Below are positions 4,676 through 11,432 of a stretch of DNA of 11,636 bases, one piece after another (the first letter of the stretch is position 1; every line of letters begins with the position of its first letter). The notes under the pieces are model-generated. The model worked only from the letters and a program-made list of their open reading frames with translations. It made no database searches and had not been told where the DNA came from. The position numbers and the translations under genes were made by a program. The DNA is taken from contig SKHQ01000041.1 of the NCBI GenBank assembly GCA_007116915.1, positions 1 to 11,636 of the forward strand, read 5' to 3'. Origin of the DNA: Candidatus Methanomethylophilaceae archaeon (GTDB lineage: Archaea; Thermoplasmatota; Thermoplasmata; Methanomassiliicoccales; Methanomethylophilaceae).

Positions 4676-7304
4676 GACCCCTCCACCGGGCCCAGTACCC
4701 TAGAAGGGGCGGTAAGATGAGCAGACTTATCACCATCGCGCCGCACACTGCCATCATCATCATCAGTCCGAACTCGGCGATGGGGCGGATGGTGAAGAAG
4801 CCCAACACTCCGAATGACAGGGCGGTCGTCAGTGCGCCACCCATAACGCCCCGCCCAGTCTCCTGAATGGCCAAGGAAGTCGCCTCCCTTATTCCCTTTC
4901 CGCTCACCTCATTTGCGAAACGATTCGTTATGTGGATCCCATAATCCACCCCCAGGCCGACGGTCAGAGCTCCTACGGTCATCGTTATGGGATTCAAGGA
5001 TATGCCCAGCAGATACAAGGCACCCCATAACCATACTATCGTCAATATCGAGGGCAGTAAGGCCAATCCTCCCAGAGTTACTCCTCTGCCCATAACCATC
5101 GTCAATGCGCAGACTATCACCAGCGCCATGGCCAAAGTGGCTATCAGGGAGATTAGTTGTGCCTCGCGTATGGCATCAACAATCTCCACCACCTTTAGCT
5201 GGCTTCCTGTGATCATCGTCTCATAACCCTCGTCCTCCAATATCTCCATACTTTCCCTGAGGAGCGAGGTCATCTCGATTATTGCGGACTCCTCAAGATT
5301 ATCGTAGACCTCGATGGATAAGCGTAACAGTCCGGTGCTGGAGTTGAAATATCTGATGAATTCCATACTCATGTCCGGATTCAGCATTATTGTTCCCTGG
5401 AGTTCATCCAGATAGCTTGCGTTTGCCCCTCCCAGATATCTGCCGTCCTCGGGATTGAAGTGTATTTTGTAAAGCGCAGCGAATGAAGGATCGTAACGCG
5501 GGTCTCCGGTCAAAGACTCACTCCCCCATGTGCGCATCACGCTGAAAACGGATTCGATCCGGTTCGAACCGCCGGTCTGCACTATGAACGGATTGCCATC
5601 CATCGAATCCAGGTACTCCTGCATAATTTGCATCAGAACCGGGTCCGAGAAATCTCCATCAACAAGGACATGCACCCTTGTCAGACCGGTGGTCTGGAAG
5701 TTGTCGTTGATATATCGCACCGTCTTATCCGAATCCGAGCCTCGTGGTACGAAGTCCTGAGCGTCGAAATCGATGGCGACATTGGCTGCGGCGACGATCA
5801 TCCCTCCGCTGAGTATCAGAACGGCTACGACGATCACTGTACCTTTTCTTCTAAGAAGCTCGTCCAACGATGCGAGAACGTCCTTAAGAAGGACGGATTC
5901 CCTCTTTACAACATAGTCACTAGCTTTACCCTCTTTGATGGTCAGGTAGCTAGGTATGAGGAAAATCATTATCACGAACGCGCTGAAAATCCCCAGGGCA
6001 TTGAGGATTCCGAATTGGATGATTCCCTCCATGTCGGAGAACAGGTTGGAGAGATACGCGATACATGTCGTCACGGTGGCCAGAAGTATAGCTGCACCGA
6101 CGGTCCTCAGCATCCGATGTATGCATATCGCATGATCGTCGTAACCCTGCCGTTCCTGACGGTAGCCCAGAATCATATGGATGGCGAAGTCCATACCCAC
6201 TCCGAGGACAAGGAAAGGCACTGCCAGAGACAGGGGGCTGAAGACCATACCCATGGCCGTACCTATCCCATAGACCCAAAGGATGGCCGCCATTATCCCA
6301 GCAACGGAAACAAACACCTGGCCAGGTTCTCTAAGGACTGCCCAGAGCATTATGATTATCACAATCACGGCCAAGGGAAAAAGGCTGCCAAGGTCACTGA
6401 CGGCAGCCTGCTCTATGTCACGGTCGATCAGACGGTTACCCATCACCGAGAAGCTGACGCTGTCAGTTCCGGCGGCATTGGCCATATCCGACAACAGGAT
6501 CTCGATATCCAGAGCCGCGAACTCCTCCGTGAAGAGGGAACGGTCGACCTTGATCTGGGTCAATGATGCGCTGGCATTGACCGGTGTCACGAGATATTGA
6601 AGGTCGTCTGAGAATAGGCGCAGGAGGTTATCCTGATACTCTTCAGGTATGACGACGTTCGTAAGCAGGCCATTCAGAGCCCGGTGGATTATGAATGTGA
6701 GTCCGGTCTCTGAATCCATGAACCTGATGAGGTTGGCCCACGTCGTCGGAGGGCTCATTGTTACATTGCCGTCTACATCCAGCACCGGCTCTCCAGTAAC
6801 GGGATCAATAACCGGCTCCAGATCCAGTCCCAGACTTTGCCATTTTTCAGGAAATGGTATGATCAACTCATAGAACATCGCTATGGTTATGAGATTGACA
6901 GGACTGATGATGGAGATTCCAGGCATGACTGGCGCGACCAGGACTTCCTTGAGTTTCTCGTGTTCTGCAAGGGAGCGTTCAAACTCCAGCACCGTGATGA
7001 ACTGATCCTTCCTCAGATTACCCTCAAGTATGCCTGTTTCCGGGTCGTTTGCACTCCAATGGTACTTCGTTAGGAGGCCAATCAAGTAACTGACACTGAA
7101 GTCGTTGTTGACAATTACGTTCGCCTCTTTGACGTCGCTATCCGGTTGGAACTGGTCCACCGTGAACAATTGGTCTAATCCGTTGATGGCGAGGGAAAGA
7201 CCGGCGGCCCCGGTCAGCAGTCCGAGGACTATGATGACCGCCAAAGGTCTTCTCAGCGTAATGGAATTGATGTGGCCGAGCACCCTCATGCAACAGGAAC
7301 CCAC
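4665..7304 (-). CDS. RND superfamily exporter, MMPL/HAE-type
   Basis: A large integral membrane pump, 879 residues, with the duplicated RND layout. TM1 is at 21-40, followed by an extracytoplasmic domain (about 45-300), TM2-TM6 between 306 and 452, TM7 at 488-510, a second outer domain (about 512-712), and TM8-TM12 between 715 and 868. Both halves carry the proton-relay motif in the fourth helix of the repeat: LGVGMDFAIHM (D372) and VGLGVDYGIHI (D787, Y788). This suggests a proton-driven exporter of lipids or hydrophobic compounds; the cargo is unknown. The first half's outer domain contains a DPVTGEPVLDVDGNV segment that looks like a loop insertion. Start: GTG 7304 sits about 24 bases from an AT element shared with the divergent gene; ATG 7289 (MRVLGHINS) would give 874 residues and is about equally plausible. 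Neither has a good ribosome binding site. It overlaps the methyltransferase gene by 11 bases at its 3' end. Confidence 0.93.
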   Translation of the reverse strand: MGSCCMRVLGHINSITLRRPLAVIIVLGLLTGAAGLSLAINGLDQLFTVDQFQPDSDVKEANVIVNNDFSVSYLIGLLTKYHWSANDPETGILEGNLRKDQFITVLEFERSLAEHEKLKEVLVAPVMPGISIISPVNLITIAMFYELIIPFPEKWQSLGLDLEPVIDPVTGEPVLDVDGNVTMSPPTTWANLIRFMDSETGLTFIIHRALNGLLTNVVIPEEYQDNLLRLFSDDLQYLVTPVNASASLTQIKVDRSLFTEEFAALDIEILLSDMANAAGTDSVSFSVMGNRLIDRDIEQAAVSDLGSLFPLAVIVIIIMLWAVLREPGQVFVSVAGIMAAILWVYGIGTAMGMVFSPLSLAVPFLVLGVGMDFAIHMILGYRQERQGYDDHAICIHRMLRTVGAAILLATVTTCIAYLSNLFSDMEGIIQFGILNALGIFSAFVIMIFLIPSYLTIKEGKASDYVVKRESVLLKDVLASLDELLRRKGTVIVVAVLILSGGMIVAAANVAIDFDAQDFVPRGSDSDKTVRYINDNFQTTGLTRVHVLVDGDFSDPVLMQIMQEYLDSMDGNPFIVQTGGSNRIESVFSVMRTWGSESLTGDPRYDPSFAALYKIHFNPEDGRYLGGANASYLDELQGTIMLNPDMSMEFIRYFNSSTGLLRLSIEVYDNLEESAIIEMTSLLRESMEILEDEGYETMITGSQLKVVEIVDAIREAQLISLIATLAMALVIVCALTMVMGRGVTLGGLALLPSILTIVWLWGALYLLGISLNPITMTVGALTVGLGVDYGIHITNRFANEVSGKGIREATSLAIQETGRGVMGGALTTALSFGVLGFFTIRPIAEFGLMMMMAVCGAMVISLLILPPLLGYWARWRGLSG

Positions 7305-7322
7305 TCTTGATTCCCTGGACGG

Positions 7323-7333
7323 GTTTTAATATC
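7323..7333. promoter_or_regulatory. Shared AT-rich promoter core between RND exporter and DUF6141-like gene
   Basis: GTTTTAATATC is the only AT-rich run in the 49-bp gap between two divergent genes. Its centre is 24 bases from the GTG at 7304 leftwards and 26 bases from the GTG at 7354 rightwards, the usual TATA-to-start distance in archaea, so it may drive leaderless transcripts in both directions. Confidence 0.5.
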
Positions 7334-7353
7334 TTCGTGGCTGATTACCAGGA

Positions 7354-7881
7354 GTGACCCACGGATCGACACTTTACAAAGAATCACAGGGCTTGAAGCC
7401 GCGCCTGGTTTTTCCCATAGTGGCATTCCTCATAGCCGTGTCGTTATACATGGTGTTTGAGCAGTTGATAGGTGGGAATCCAGTCGGTGACAATCCCGCC
7501 AGTGATGAAGGCATGGTGCTGATAGTATTGTTCACTGGTCTGTTGTTGCCCACTTTCCTGTTGTCATTGAAACTCAGAACAGTTGTTGACCAGGAATCCA
7601 TTCGTCTCAATGTATTTCCATTGAAGCGCTTGACGATACCTGTGGAGGATATTCAGGGTTTCTGGGTAAAGAGATATGACTGGTTGCGGGATTACGGTGG
7701 TTTCGGGGTAAGATTCAACTCAGAGGGATGGGCCTACATAATGCAAGGCAACAAAGGCGTCCAGATACAACGTCGGGATGGGACCAAGCTTCTGATAGGT
7801 TCGGCCGATGCCGAAGGATTGATACAGGCCTTGAGGATGGCAACCGGTGTGACCGAGTCTTTGGAAAGAGGACGAAAGTAG
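7354..7881 (+). CDS. Two-helix membrane protein with PH-like domain, DUF6141-like
   Basis: A 175-residue membrane protein. Two hydrophobic helices lie at about 18-38 (VFPIVAFLIAVSLYMVFEQL) and 53-74, joined by a short loop containing NPVGDNPASDEG. The soluble C-terminal half (75-170) has alternating strands and the conserved phrases WLRDYGGFGVRF (110-121) and GVQIQRRDGTKLLIGSA (135-151), which match my recollection of the DUF6141 family, a bacterial-PH-like domain whose function is not known. The GTG at 7354 overlaps a GGAGTGA sequence and lies 26 bases from an AT-rich promoter core, so it may be leaderless. It is divergent from the RND exporter and its TAG stop directly abuts the stop of the convergent COG2426 gene. 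A membrane role linked to the exporter is possible but unproven. Confidence 0.75.
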   Translation: MTHGSTLYKESQGLKPRLVFPIVAFLIAVSLYMVFEQLIGGNPVGDNPASDEGMVLIVLFTGLLLPTFLLSLKLRTVVDQESIRLNVFPLKRLTIPVEDIQGFWVKRYDWLRDYGGFGVRFNSEGWAYIMQGNKGVQIQRRDGTKLLIGSADAEGLIQALRMATGVTESLERGRK

Positions 7882-8328
7882 TCATCCCAGATGAGCGATC
7901 CCATAGTAAGCCAGTGGCGTGACGATTATCGCCCAGGCAATTATGCTGAACGCCATCCAGGCCAGGCTTTTCTTGGCATCGGTACCCAACATCAATATGA
8001 TGATTATGGCCAGATGAGTGCCTATGCTGGCGGGAGCGCTCAAAGCGGCAACAGGCAGACCGTAACGGTCCCATATCCTCCGGAACTTTTCCAGTCCCTT
8101 CGAACCGCCTCCATCGGGATATCGGGACTCGTACCAGGTTCTGACCTTCTCGAAGAACCCGACGATTATCAACAAGGGGATGAAATTGCCCAGAGCGGCC
8201 GCGATGGCGGTTAGGACAGGATCCAATCCCATAGCCAATCCCAGAGGGATGGCGATCCAAATCTCCAGCAGAGGGGTGGCGGCAACTATGAAAACTGCCC
8301 CCATCAACAGCAAGGTATCATGAGCCAT
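7882..8328 (-). CDS. Small multidrug-export-like membrane protein (COG2426)
   Basis: A 148-residue integral membrane protein of the putative small multidrug export family (COG2426), distantly related to DedA. Helices lie at about 6-31, 37-58, 92-113 and 121-143. The family blocks are TPLLEIWIAIPLGLAMGLDP (18-37), which corresponds to the usual ELRGAIPLG motif with Arg-Gly replaced by Trp-Ile after E22, then ALGNFIP (45-51), a cytoplasmic loop rich in charge (FFEKVRTWYESRYPDGG), and RYGLPVAALSAPASIGTHLA (88-107). The family name rests on old predictions; transport has not been shown generally, and the missing Arg in the first motif is a deviation. The ATG at 8328 has GGAG eight bases upstream. 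It starts 34 bases after the tRNA-Pro gene on the same strand and could be cotranscribed with it. Its stop abuts the convergent DUF6141-like gene. Confidence 0.85.
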   Translation of the reverse strand: MAHDTLLLMGAVFIVAATPLLEIWIAIPLGLAMGLDPVLTAIAAALGNFIPLLIIVGFFEKVRTWYESRYPDGGGSKGLEKFRRIWDRYGLPVAALSAPASIGTHLAIIIILMLGTDAKKSLAWMAFSIIAWAIIVTPLAYYGIAHLG

Positions 8329-8362
8329 AGAACAAACTCCCGTGGCTAAATCACCGAGGTAG

Positions 8363-8438
8363 TGGTGGGGCCGCCCGGATTTGAACCGGAGTCAGTGGCT
8401 CCCAAAGCCACAAGGATACCAAACTACCCCACGGCCCC
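8363..8438 (-). tRNA. tRNA-Pro (anticodon TGG), CCA encoded
   Basis: Reads proline codon CCA (and others by wobble). The minus strand folds into a complete cloverleaf of 76 bases: acceptor GGGGCCG pairs with CGGCCCC; the D arm has A14, G18-G19 and A21 (within GGGTAGTTTGGTATCC); the anticodon stem GTGGC/GCCAC encloses the loop TTTGGGA, giving anticodon TGG followed by G37, the methylation site for archaeal Trm5; the T arm is TCCGG-TTCAAAT-CCGGG. Discriminator A73 and the CCA end are genome-encoded. No intron is present. A TATA-like TTTATAG on the minus strand at about 8469-8476 lies some 30 bases upstream of the 5' end. The COG2426 gene follows 34 bases downstream with no obvious terminator between. 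Confidence 0.98.
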
Positions 8439-8467
8439 ATCGTATTCATCGTCAATCCTGGTTACGG

Positions 8468-8475
8468 CTATAAAC
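8468..8475 (-). promoter_or_regulatory. Probable TATA box for tRNA-Pro
   Basis: GTTTATAG on the minus strand, about 30-37 bases upstream of the tRNA 5' end. It lies in the only gap (8439-8481) between the epimerase stop and the tRNA, so it is the natural promoter for the tRNA and possibly the COG2426 gene after it. Confidence 0.5.
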
Positions 8476-8481
8476 ATTGCC

Positions 8482-9438
8482 CTACTCGGAGAGTATGTCC
8501 ATCGTCGCCAATTCTACCGCTTCGGAGCTGGTGAGCTCGGGAGCCCAACCCAACTTCTCCAGTTTCTTTGTGGAGAGGAGCATCTTACGGACGTCCCCCA
8601 CCCATCCTCCACCGTTCACTCCTCCAGTCCAGTGGAATCCGACCCCTTTGAGTGACATCTTGTCGACGACGATGTTGGCGATATCCTTGACGAAGGTCCA
8701 ATCACGGGAGCCGATGTTGTACACATCGACCAATCCCTGGGATTTCTCCGATCCCATCAATATGCCGTTGACCGTGTCACTCACGTGGATGTAGGATTTC
8801 GATGTACCTGGTTCCGCTCCGAGTATCTCCAACTCTTTGGGCTCATCACGGAGTTTGCGTATGAAGTCATGAAGAACATTGTGGGTGCTCCGTGGGCCGA
8901 CCACATTGGCGAACCTGAATATCACGGAATGCATCTGGTATTGATTGCTGTAGGCTGACACCATAGCTTCGCAGGCGAGTTTGGAGGCGCCGTAGATGGA
9001 TATTGGAAGCAAGGGGCCATAGTCCTCTGGAGTGGGCATCACGTCCACCTCACCGTATACAGTTGATGTCGAGGCGAATACGAACTTGGACAAACTTGCT
9101 TTACGGCAGGACTCCAACAACAGATACGTGGCCAGTATGTTCTGGTCGAAATGCGGCCTTGTGTCCAGCGATCCGGATCTCACGTCAGGGTTGGCGGCCA
9201 AGTGGTATACCACGTCAACACCTTCCAAGAGTTCCGTGAGGTCGTCTTTGAGAAGATCCAGTTTGTGGAATTCAAAGCGGTCGTTCAGCATCGCTTCGGT
9301 TAGGAAAGCCTCCTTGCCGGCGCTGAGGTTGTCCACCCCTATCACTTTGACTCTTCTTTCCAGTAAGGAGTCCACGAGATGGCTTCCAATGAACCCCGCT
9401 GCTCCGGTAACCAATGCGGTCTTAGTTTTTAGTGTCAT
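8482..9438 (-). CDS. NAD-dependent sugar-nucleotide epimerase/dehydratase
   Basis: Extended short-chain dehydrogenase/reductase of the UDP-glucose 4-epimerase type, acting on a nucleotide sugar, probably for surface glycans or protein N-glycosylation. The Rossmann motif TGAAGFIGSH is at 11-20, VDNLSAGK at 35-42, HLAANPDVR at 79-87, STSTVYG at 123-129 (catalytic Ser/Thr), YGASK with Y149 and K153, the substrate-side RFANVVGPR at 175-183 and KSYIHVSD at 214-221. The 318-residue length is normal. I prefer the ATG at 9438, which gives the compact MTLKTKTALVTGAAGF N-terminus one base after the stop of the preceding gene; an upstream TTG at 9462 in the same frame would add eight non-conserved residues. 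It is the third gene of the bud32 operon and ends in TAG. The exact sugar substrate is not predictable. Confidence 0.93.
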   Translation of the reverse strand: MTLKTKTALVTGAAGFIGSHLVDSLLERRVKVIGVDNLSAGKEAFLTEAMLNDRFEFHKLDLLKDDLTELLEGVDVVYHLAANPDVRSGSLDTRPHFDQNILATYLLLESCRKASLSKFVFASTSTVYGEVDVMPTPEDYGPLLPISIYGASKLACEAMVSAYSNQYQMHSVIFRFANVVGPRSTHNVLHDFIRKLRDEPKELEILGAEPGTSKSYIHVSDTVNGILMGSEKSQGLVDVYNIGSRDWTFVKDIANIVVDKMSLKGVGFHWTGGVNGGGWVGDVRKMLLSTKKLEKLGWAPELTSSEAVELATMDILSE

Positions 9439-9439
9439 A

Positions 9440-9997
9440 TCAGAGACTCCCCTCGGATTCAATCCGCTCCGCCAACTTCTTCACCGCCAGACCGCGATGG
9501 GAAATTGCGTTCTTCTCCCCCATATCCAATTCGGAGAAGCTTCTCACCCCGTCGGAGCTGAAGATTGGGTCGAAACCGAAGCCCCCCTCCCCTCTCGGAG
9601 CATCCAGAATGAACCCTTCACAGCTAGCGCTGACGATGAAAGGCTCTTTACCCGGGAGTTTGCAACCTATGCAGCATTCGAACCGGGCATCTCTTTCCGA
9701 GACGCCCTCCACTAATTTCAATACTCCTTGATTGCCCAACGTCTTGAGGACATAGGCCGAATAGACGCCGGGGAAACCATTTAGGTGATCGATGAACAGG
9801 CCGGAATCATCGATTATGAAAGAATCCTCTTTCAACATCAAATCCCTCATGCCGTGACCGACGACCTCTTCCAGAGTATCCGCCTGGATCTCGTCATAGG
9901 GTACGGACCCTTGGAACGCCTCCAATCCCAATCCTTCAAGGGCCTGAGCGTACTCGCGCATCTTCCCCGCATTGGAGGTTATGATCTTAATTCTCAT
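9440..9997 (-). CDS. XTP/dITP pyrophosphatase (Ham1/RdgB family)
   Basis: Hydrolyses non-canonical purine nucleoside triphosphates (XTP, ITP, dITP) to monophosphates, keeping damaged bases out of DNA and RNA. Family motifs are all present: TSNAGKMRE (7-15, the SxNxxKxxE substrate-binding loop), DDSGLFID (63-70), FPGVYSAYV (75-83), GFGFDPIF (139-146) and KNAISHRG (162-169). Length of 185 residues is standard. The ATG at 9997 overlaps the TGA of bud32 by four bases (ATGA), so translation is coupled. Pairing of a Ham1-type pyrophosphatase with bud32 or kae1 is a recurring arrangement in archaea, which supports both assignments. Confidence 0.96.
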   Translation of the reverse strand: MRIKIITSNAGKMREYAQALEGLGLEAFQGSVPYDEIQADTLEEVVGHGMRDLMLKEDSFIIDDSGLFIDHLNGFPGVYSAYVLKTLGNQGVLKLVEGVSERDARFECCIGCKLPGKEPFIVSASCEGFILDAPRGEGGFGFDPIFSSDGVRSFSELDMGEKNAISHRGLAVKKLAERIESEGSL

Positions 9998-10605
9998 GTA
10001 TATCTGCCTCTTTTCTGAATATCGTCGGCTTTGTTGATAGCCGCCTGTCCGCCAGGATTATGGTGAAGATAACTGGAAATAAGTGAATCGAACAGCTCCT
10101 CCACCTCGGAATGAGCCGACATGAAAGCCCTTTTGAGTAAGTGGATGTCAACTCCCAGGTCCTCTTCGCTTGCCGGCATGTTGCCTAGGGAGAAGTCTAT
10201 TAGACAAACATCGTCTCCTTCCAGTATCATGTTCGACGTGGTGAGGTCCCCATGGCTTATGCCGTATGAATGCAGTTTGGCCAGTGCCCGCCCTATTTTT
10301 TCACATGCAATACGGGCATCGGGCATGTTTTTTCCCAGGACCTCCCTGATTTTCGGTCCCACGATGAATTCCATCGTGATGCTGGCATCATGAATGTCGA
10401 CGTCATAGATATAAGGGGTGCGGACACCGGCGAGTCTAGCCTCCCGGAGCAACCTAGCTTCCTTCCGTGAACGTGCGTTACGCAGGGAACGGTCGAGCTC
10501 AGGATCCCGGTATCGTTTGGGTAGACGGGTCTTTACGATGGCATCCATATCCAAGAATTTGGTGCTGGATACTAAAGCCTCCGCTCCCCTTGCGATGGTC
10601 CGCAT
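9994..10605 (-). CDS. bud32: KEOPS complex kinase Bud32, stand-alone
   Basis: Small atypical protein kinase/ATPase that works with Kae1, Cgi121 and Pcc1 in making the threonylcarbamoyl-adenosine modification (t6A37) of tRNA. The kinase fold is minimal: IARGAEALV (4-12) replaces the glycine loop, K25 in AIVKTRLPKRYR is the ATP lysine, E49 lies in ARSRKEARLL, HGDLTTSNMI (118-127) is the catalytic loop with D120 and N125, and IDFSLG (136-141) replaces DFG. The basic tail DDIQKRGRYT is the signature C-terminus of Bud32. No Kae1 domain is fused: nothing in frame continues upstream on this strand, unlike in Methanocaldococcus and Thermoplasma where one polypeptide carries both. The ATG has only GAGAT close upstream; TTATAATGA elements lie 22-44 bases away. 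First gene of the operon with the XTP pyrophosphatase and epimerase. Confidence 0.96.
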   Translation of the reverse strand: MRTIARGAEALVSSTKFLDMDAIVKTRLPKRYRDPELDRSLRNARSRKEARLLREARLAGVRTPYIYDVDIHDASITMEFIVGPKIREVLGKNMPDARIACEKIGRALAKLHSYGISHGDLTTSNMILEGDDVCLIDFSLGNMPASEEDLGVDIHLLKRAFMSAHSEVEELFDSLISSYLHHNPGGQAAINKADDIQKRGRYT

Positions 10606-10624
10606 ATCTCAAGAATCGGCTCTC

Positions 10625-10649
10625 TCATTATAACCTTTTGTCATTATAA
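10625..10649 (-). promoter_or_regulatory. Tandem TTATAATGA elements upstream of bud32
   Basis: The nine-base sequence TTATAATGA occurs twice on the minus strand (10633-10625 and 10649-10641), 16 bases apart. The nearer copy is centred about 25 bases from the bud32 ATG and would give a nearly leaderless transcript; the farther copy would start transcription near 10620. They may be two TATA boxes or a repeated operator. Confidence 0.4.
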
Positions 10650-10698
10650 TCTGGATTCTATACAAAGTATTATCTTCTTTTATGCCCAAGCACAGTGC

Positions 10699-10704
10699 GG
10701 TGAT
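10699..10704 (+). promoter_or_regulatory. Ribosome binding site that decides the AIM24-family start
   Basis: GGTGAT is a full match to the archaeal anti-Shine-Dalgarno core, the same six bases that precede the eL42 start. It is followed by ATT and then CTG at 10708. No ATG, GTG or TTG in the right frame lies within reach: the first standard codon, GTG 10744, is 39 bases further on and beyond normal spacing. A TATA-like CTATACAAAG near 10657-10666 would give a leader containing this site. Confidence 0.65.
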
Positions 10705-10707
10705 ATT

Positions 10708-11421
10708 CTGAGATATACAATCACTGGAGACAACCTTCAATTCGTGAACATAGAGTTCTCGCCTGAGGAGACCATATACTCCGAGGCGGGGGCCATGGTC
10801 TATATGACTGGTAATGTGAGCATGCAGGCTAAAGCCCGCGGCGGCGTCGGCCGCGGACTGAAGCGTATGATCACGGGGGAGAGTTTCTTTATAACCAATT
10901 ACAACGCCTCCGGAGGGAACGGTTTGGTCGGTCTCGGTGGACATCTTCCGGGAAAGATATTCCCTATAGATGTCGGTGAGGGCACATGGTTGGCCCAGAG
11001 GGATTCATTCCTCTGTGCCGAGTCGACTGTCGATATGGATCTAGCGTTCCAGAAGAAGATGGGGTCCGTGTTCTTCGGCGGCGAGGGTTTTGTTCTACAG
11101 AAGTTCACCGGAACGGGGACATGTTTCATCCACGCTGCCGGCGATTTTACTGTGGTGGACCTTAAACCAGGTCAGCAGTACAAGGTCTCGACCTCCCACG
11201 CTGTCGCCTGGGAGGATACAGTGGATTATGACATATCATCATCCGGTTCCTTGAAGACCGCCCTGTTCTCTGGTGAAGGTCTATTCGTTACGACGCTCAC
11301 AGGACCGGGAAAGATTGTGTTGCAGTCATTGTCGCTACATGACCTGGCGGGAGCCTTGTACCCGTTCATGCCCAAGCCATCCCGTTCCAGTCCCACAATA
11401 TCATTGGGCGGTAGGAACTGA
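10708..11421 (+). CDS. AIM24/TIGR00266-family protein, apparently CTG-initiated
   Basis: A 237-residue soluble beta-sandwich protein of the TIGR00266/AIM24 family, found across bacteria, archaea and mitochondria, with no settled biochemical function (the yeast member affects mitochondrial inner-membrane organisation). Family phrases are EAGAMVYMTGNV (26-37), AKARGGVGRGLKRMITGESF (41-60), GGEGFVLQKFTGTGTCFI (124-141) and its internal echo GEGLFVTTLTGPGKIVLQS (189-207). Homologues typically start M-x-Y-x-I-x-G-x-x-L-Q; here that block reads LRYTITGDNLQF and its first codon is CTG at 10708, three bases after a perfect GGTGAT ribosome binding site. The standard start GTG 10744 would delete 12 conserved residues and has no ribosome binding site. 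The codon before CTG is ATT, a second possible non-standard start. It is divergent from bud32 and is followed by a hairpin and a membrane-protein gene. Confidence 0.85.
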   Translation: MRYTITGDNLQFVNIEFSPEETIYSEAGAMVYMTGNVSMQAKARGGVGRGLKRMITGESFFITNYNASGGNGLVGLGGHLPGKIFPIDVGEGTWLAQRDSFLCAESTVDMDLAFQKKMGSVFFGGEGFVLQKFTGTGTCFIHAAGDFTVVDLKPGQQYKVSTSHAVAWEDTVDYDISSSGSLKTALFSGEGLFVTTLTGPGKIVLQSLSLHDLAGALYPFMPKPSRSSPTISLGGRN

Positions 11422-11432
11422 GAATGAAACCG

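Noticed and set aside
5628..6566. A 312-codon open frame on the plus strand inside the RND exporter gene
   Set aside because: It is antisense to well-conserved transmembrane and outer-domain sequence, its product is rich in His, Asp and Arg with no recognisable fold, and it has no start signals. It is a shadow of the GC-rich exporter codons.
7715..8260. A 181-codon minus-strand frame spanning the DUF6141-like and COG2426 genes
   Set aside because: It conflicts with two genes that have proper motifs and membrane segments; the translation is Arg/His-rich with no domain.
9032..9715. A 227-codon open frame on the plus strand across the epimerase and XTP pyrophosphatase genes
   Set aside because: It crosses the junction of two clearly identified genes on the other strand and its product is low-complexity Ser/Pro/Arg-rich sequence with no family signature.
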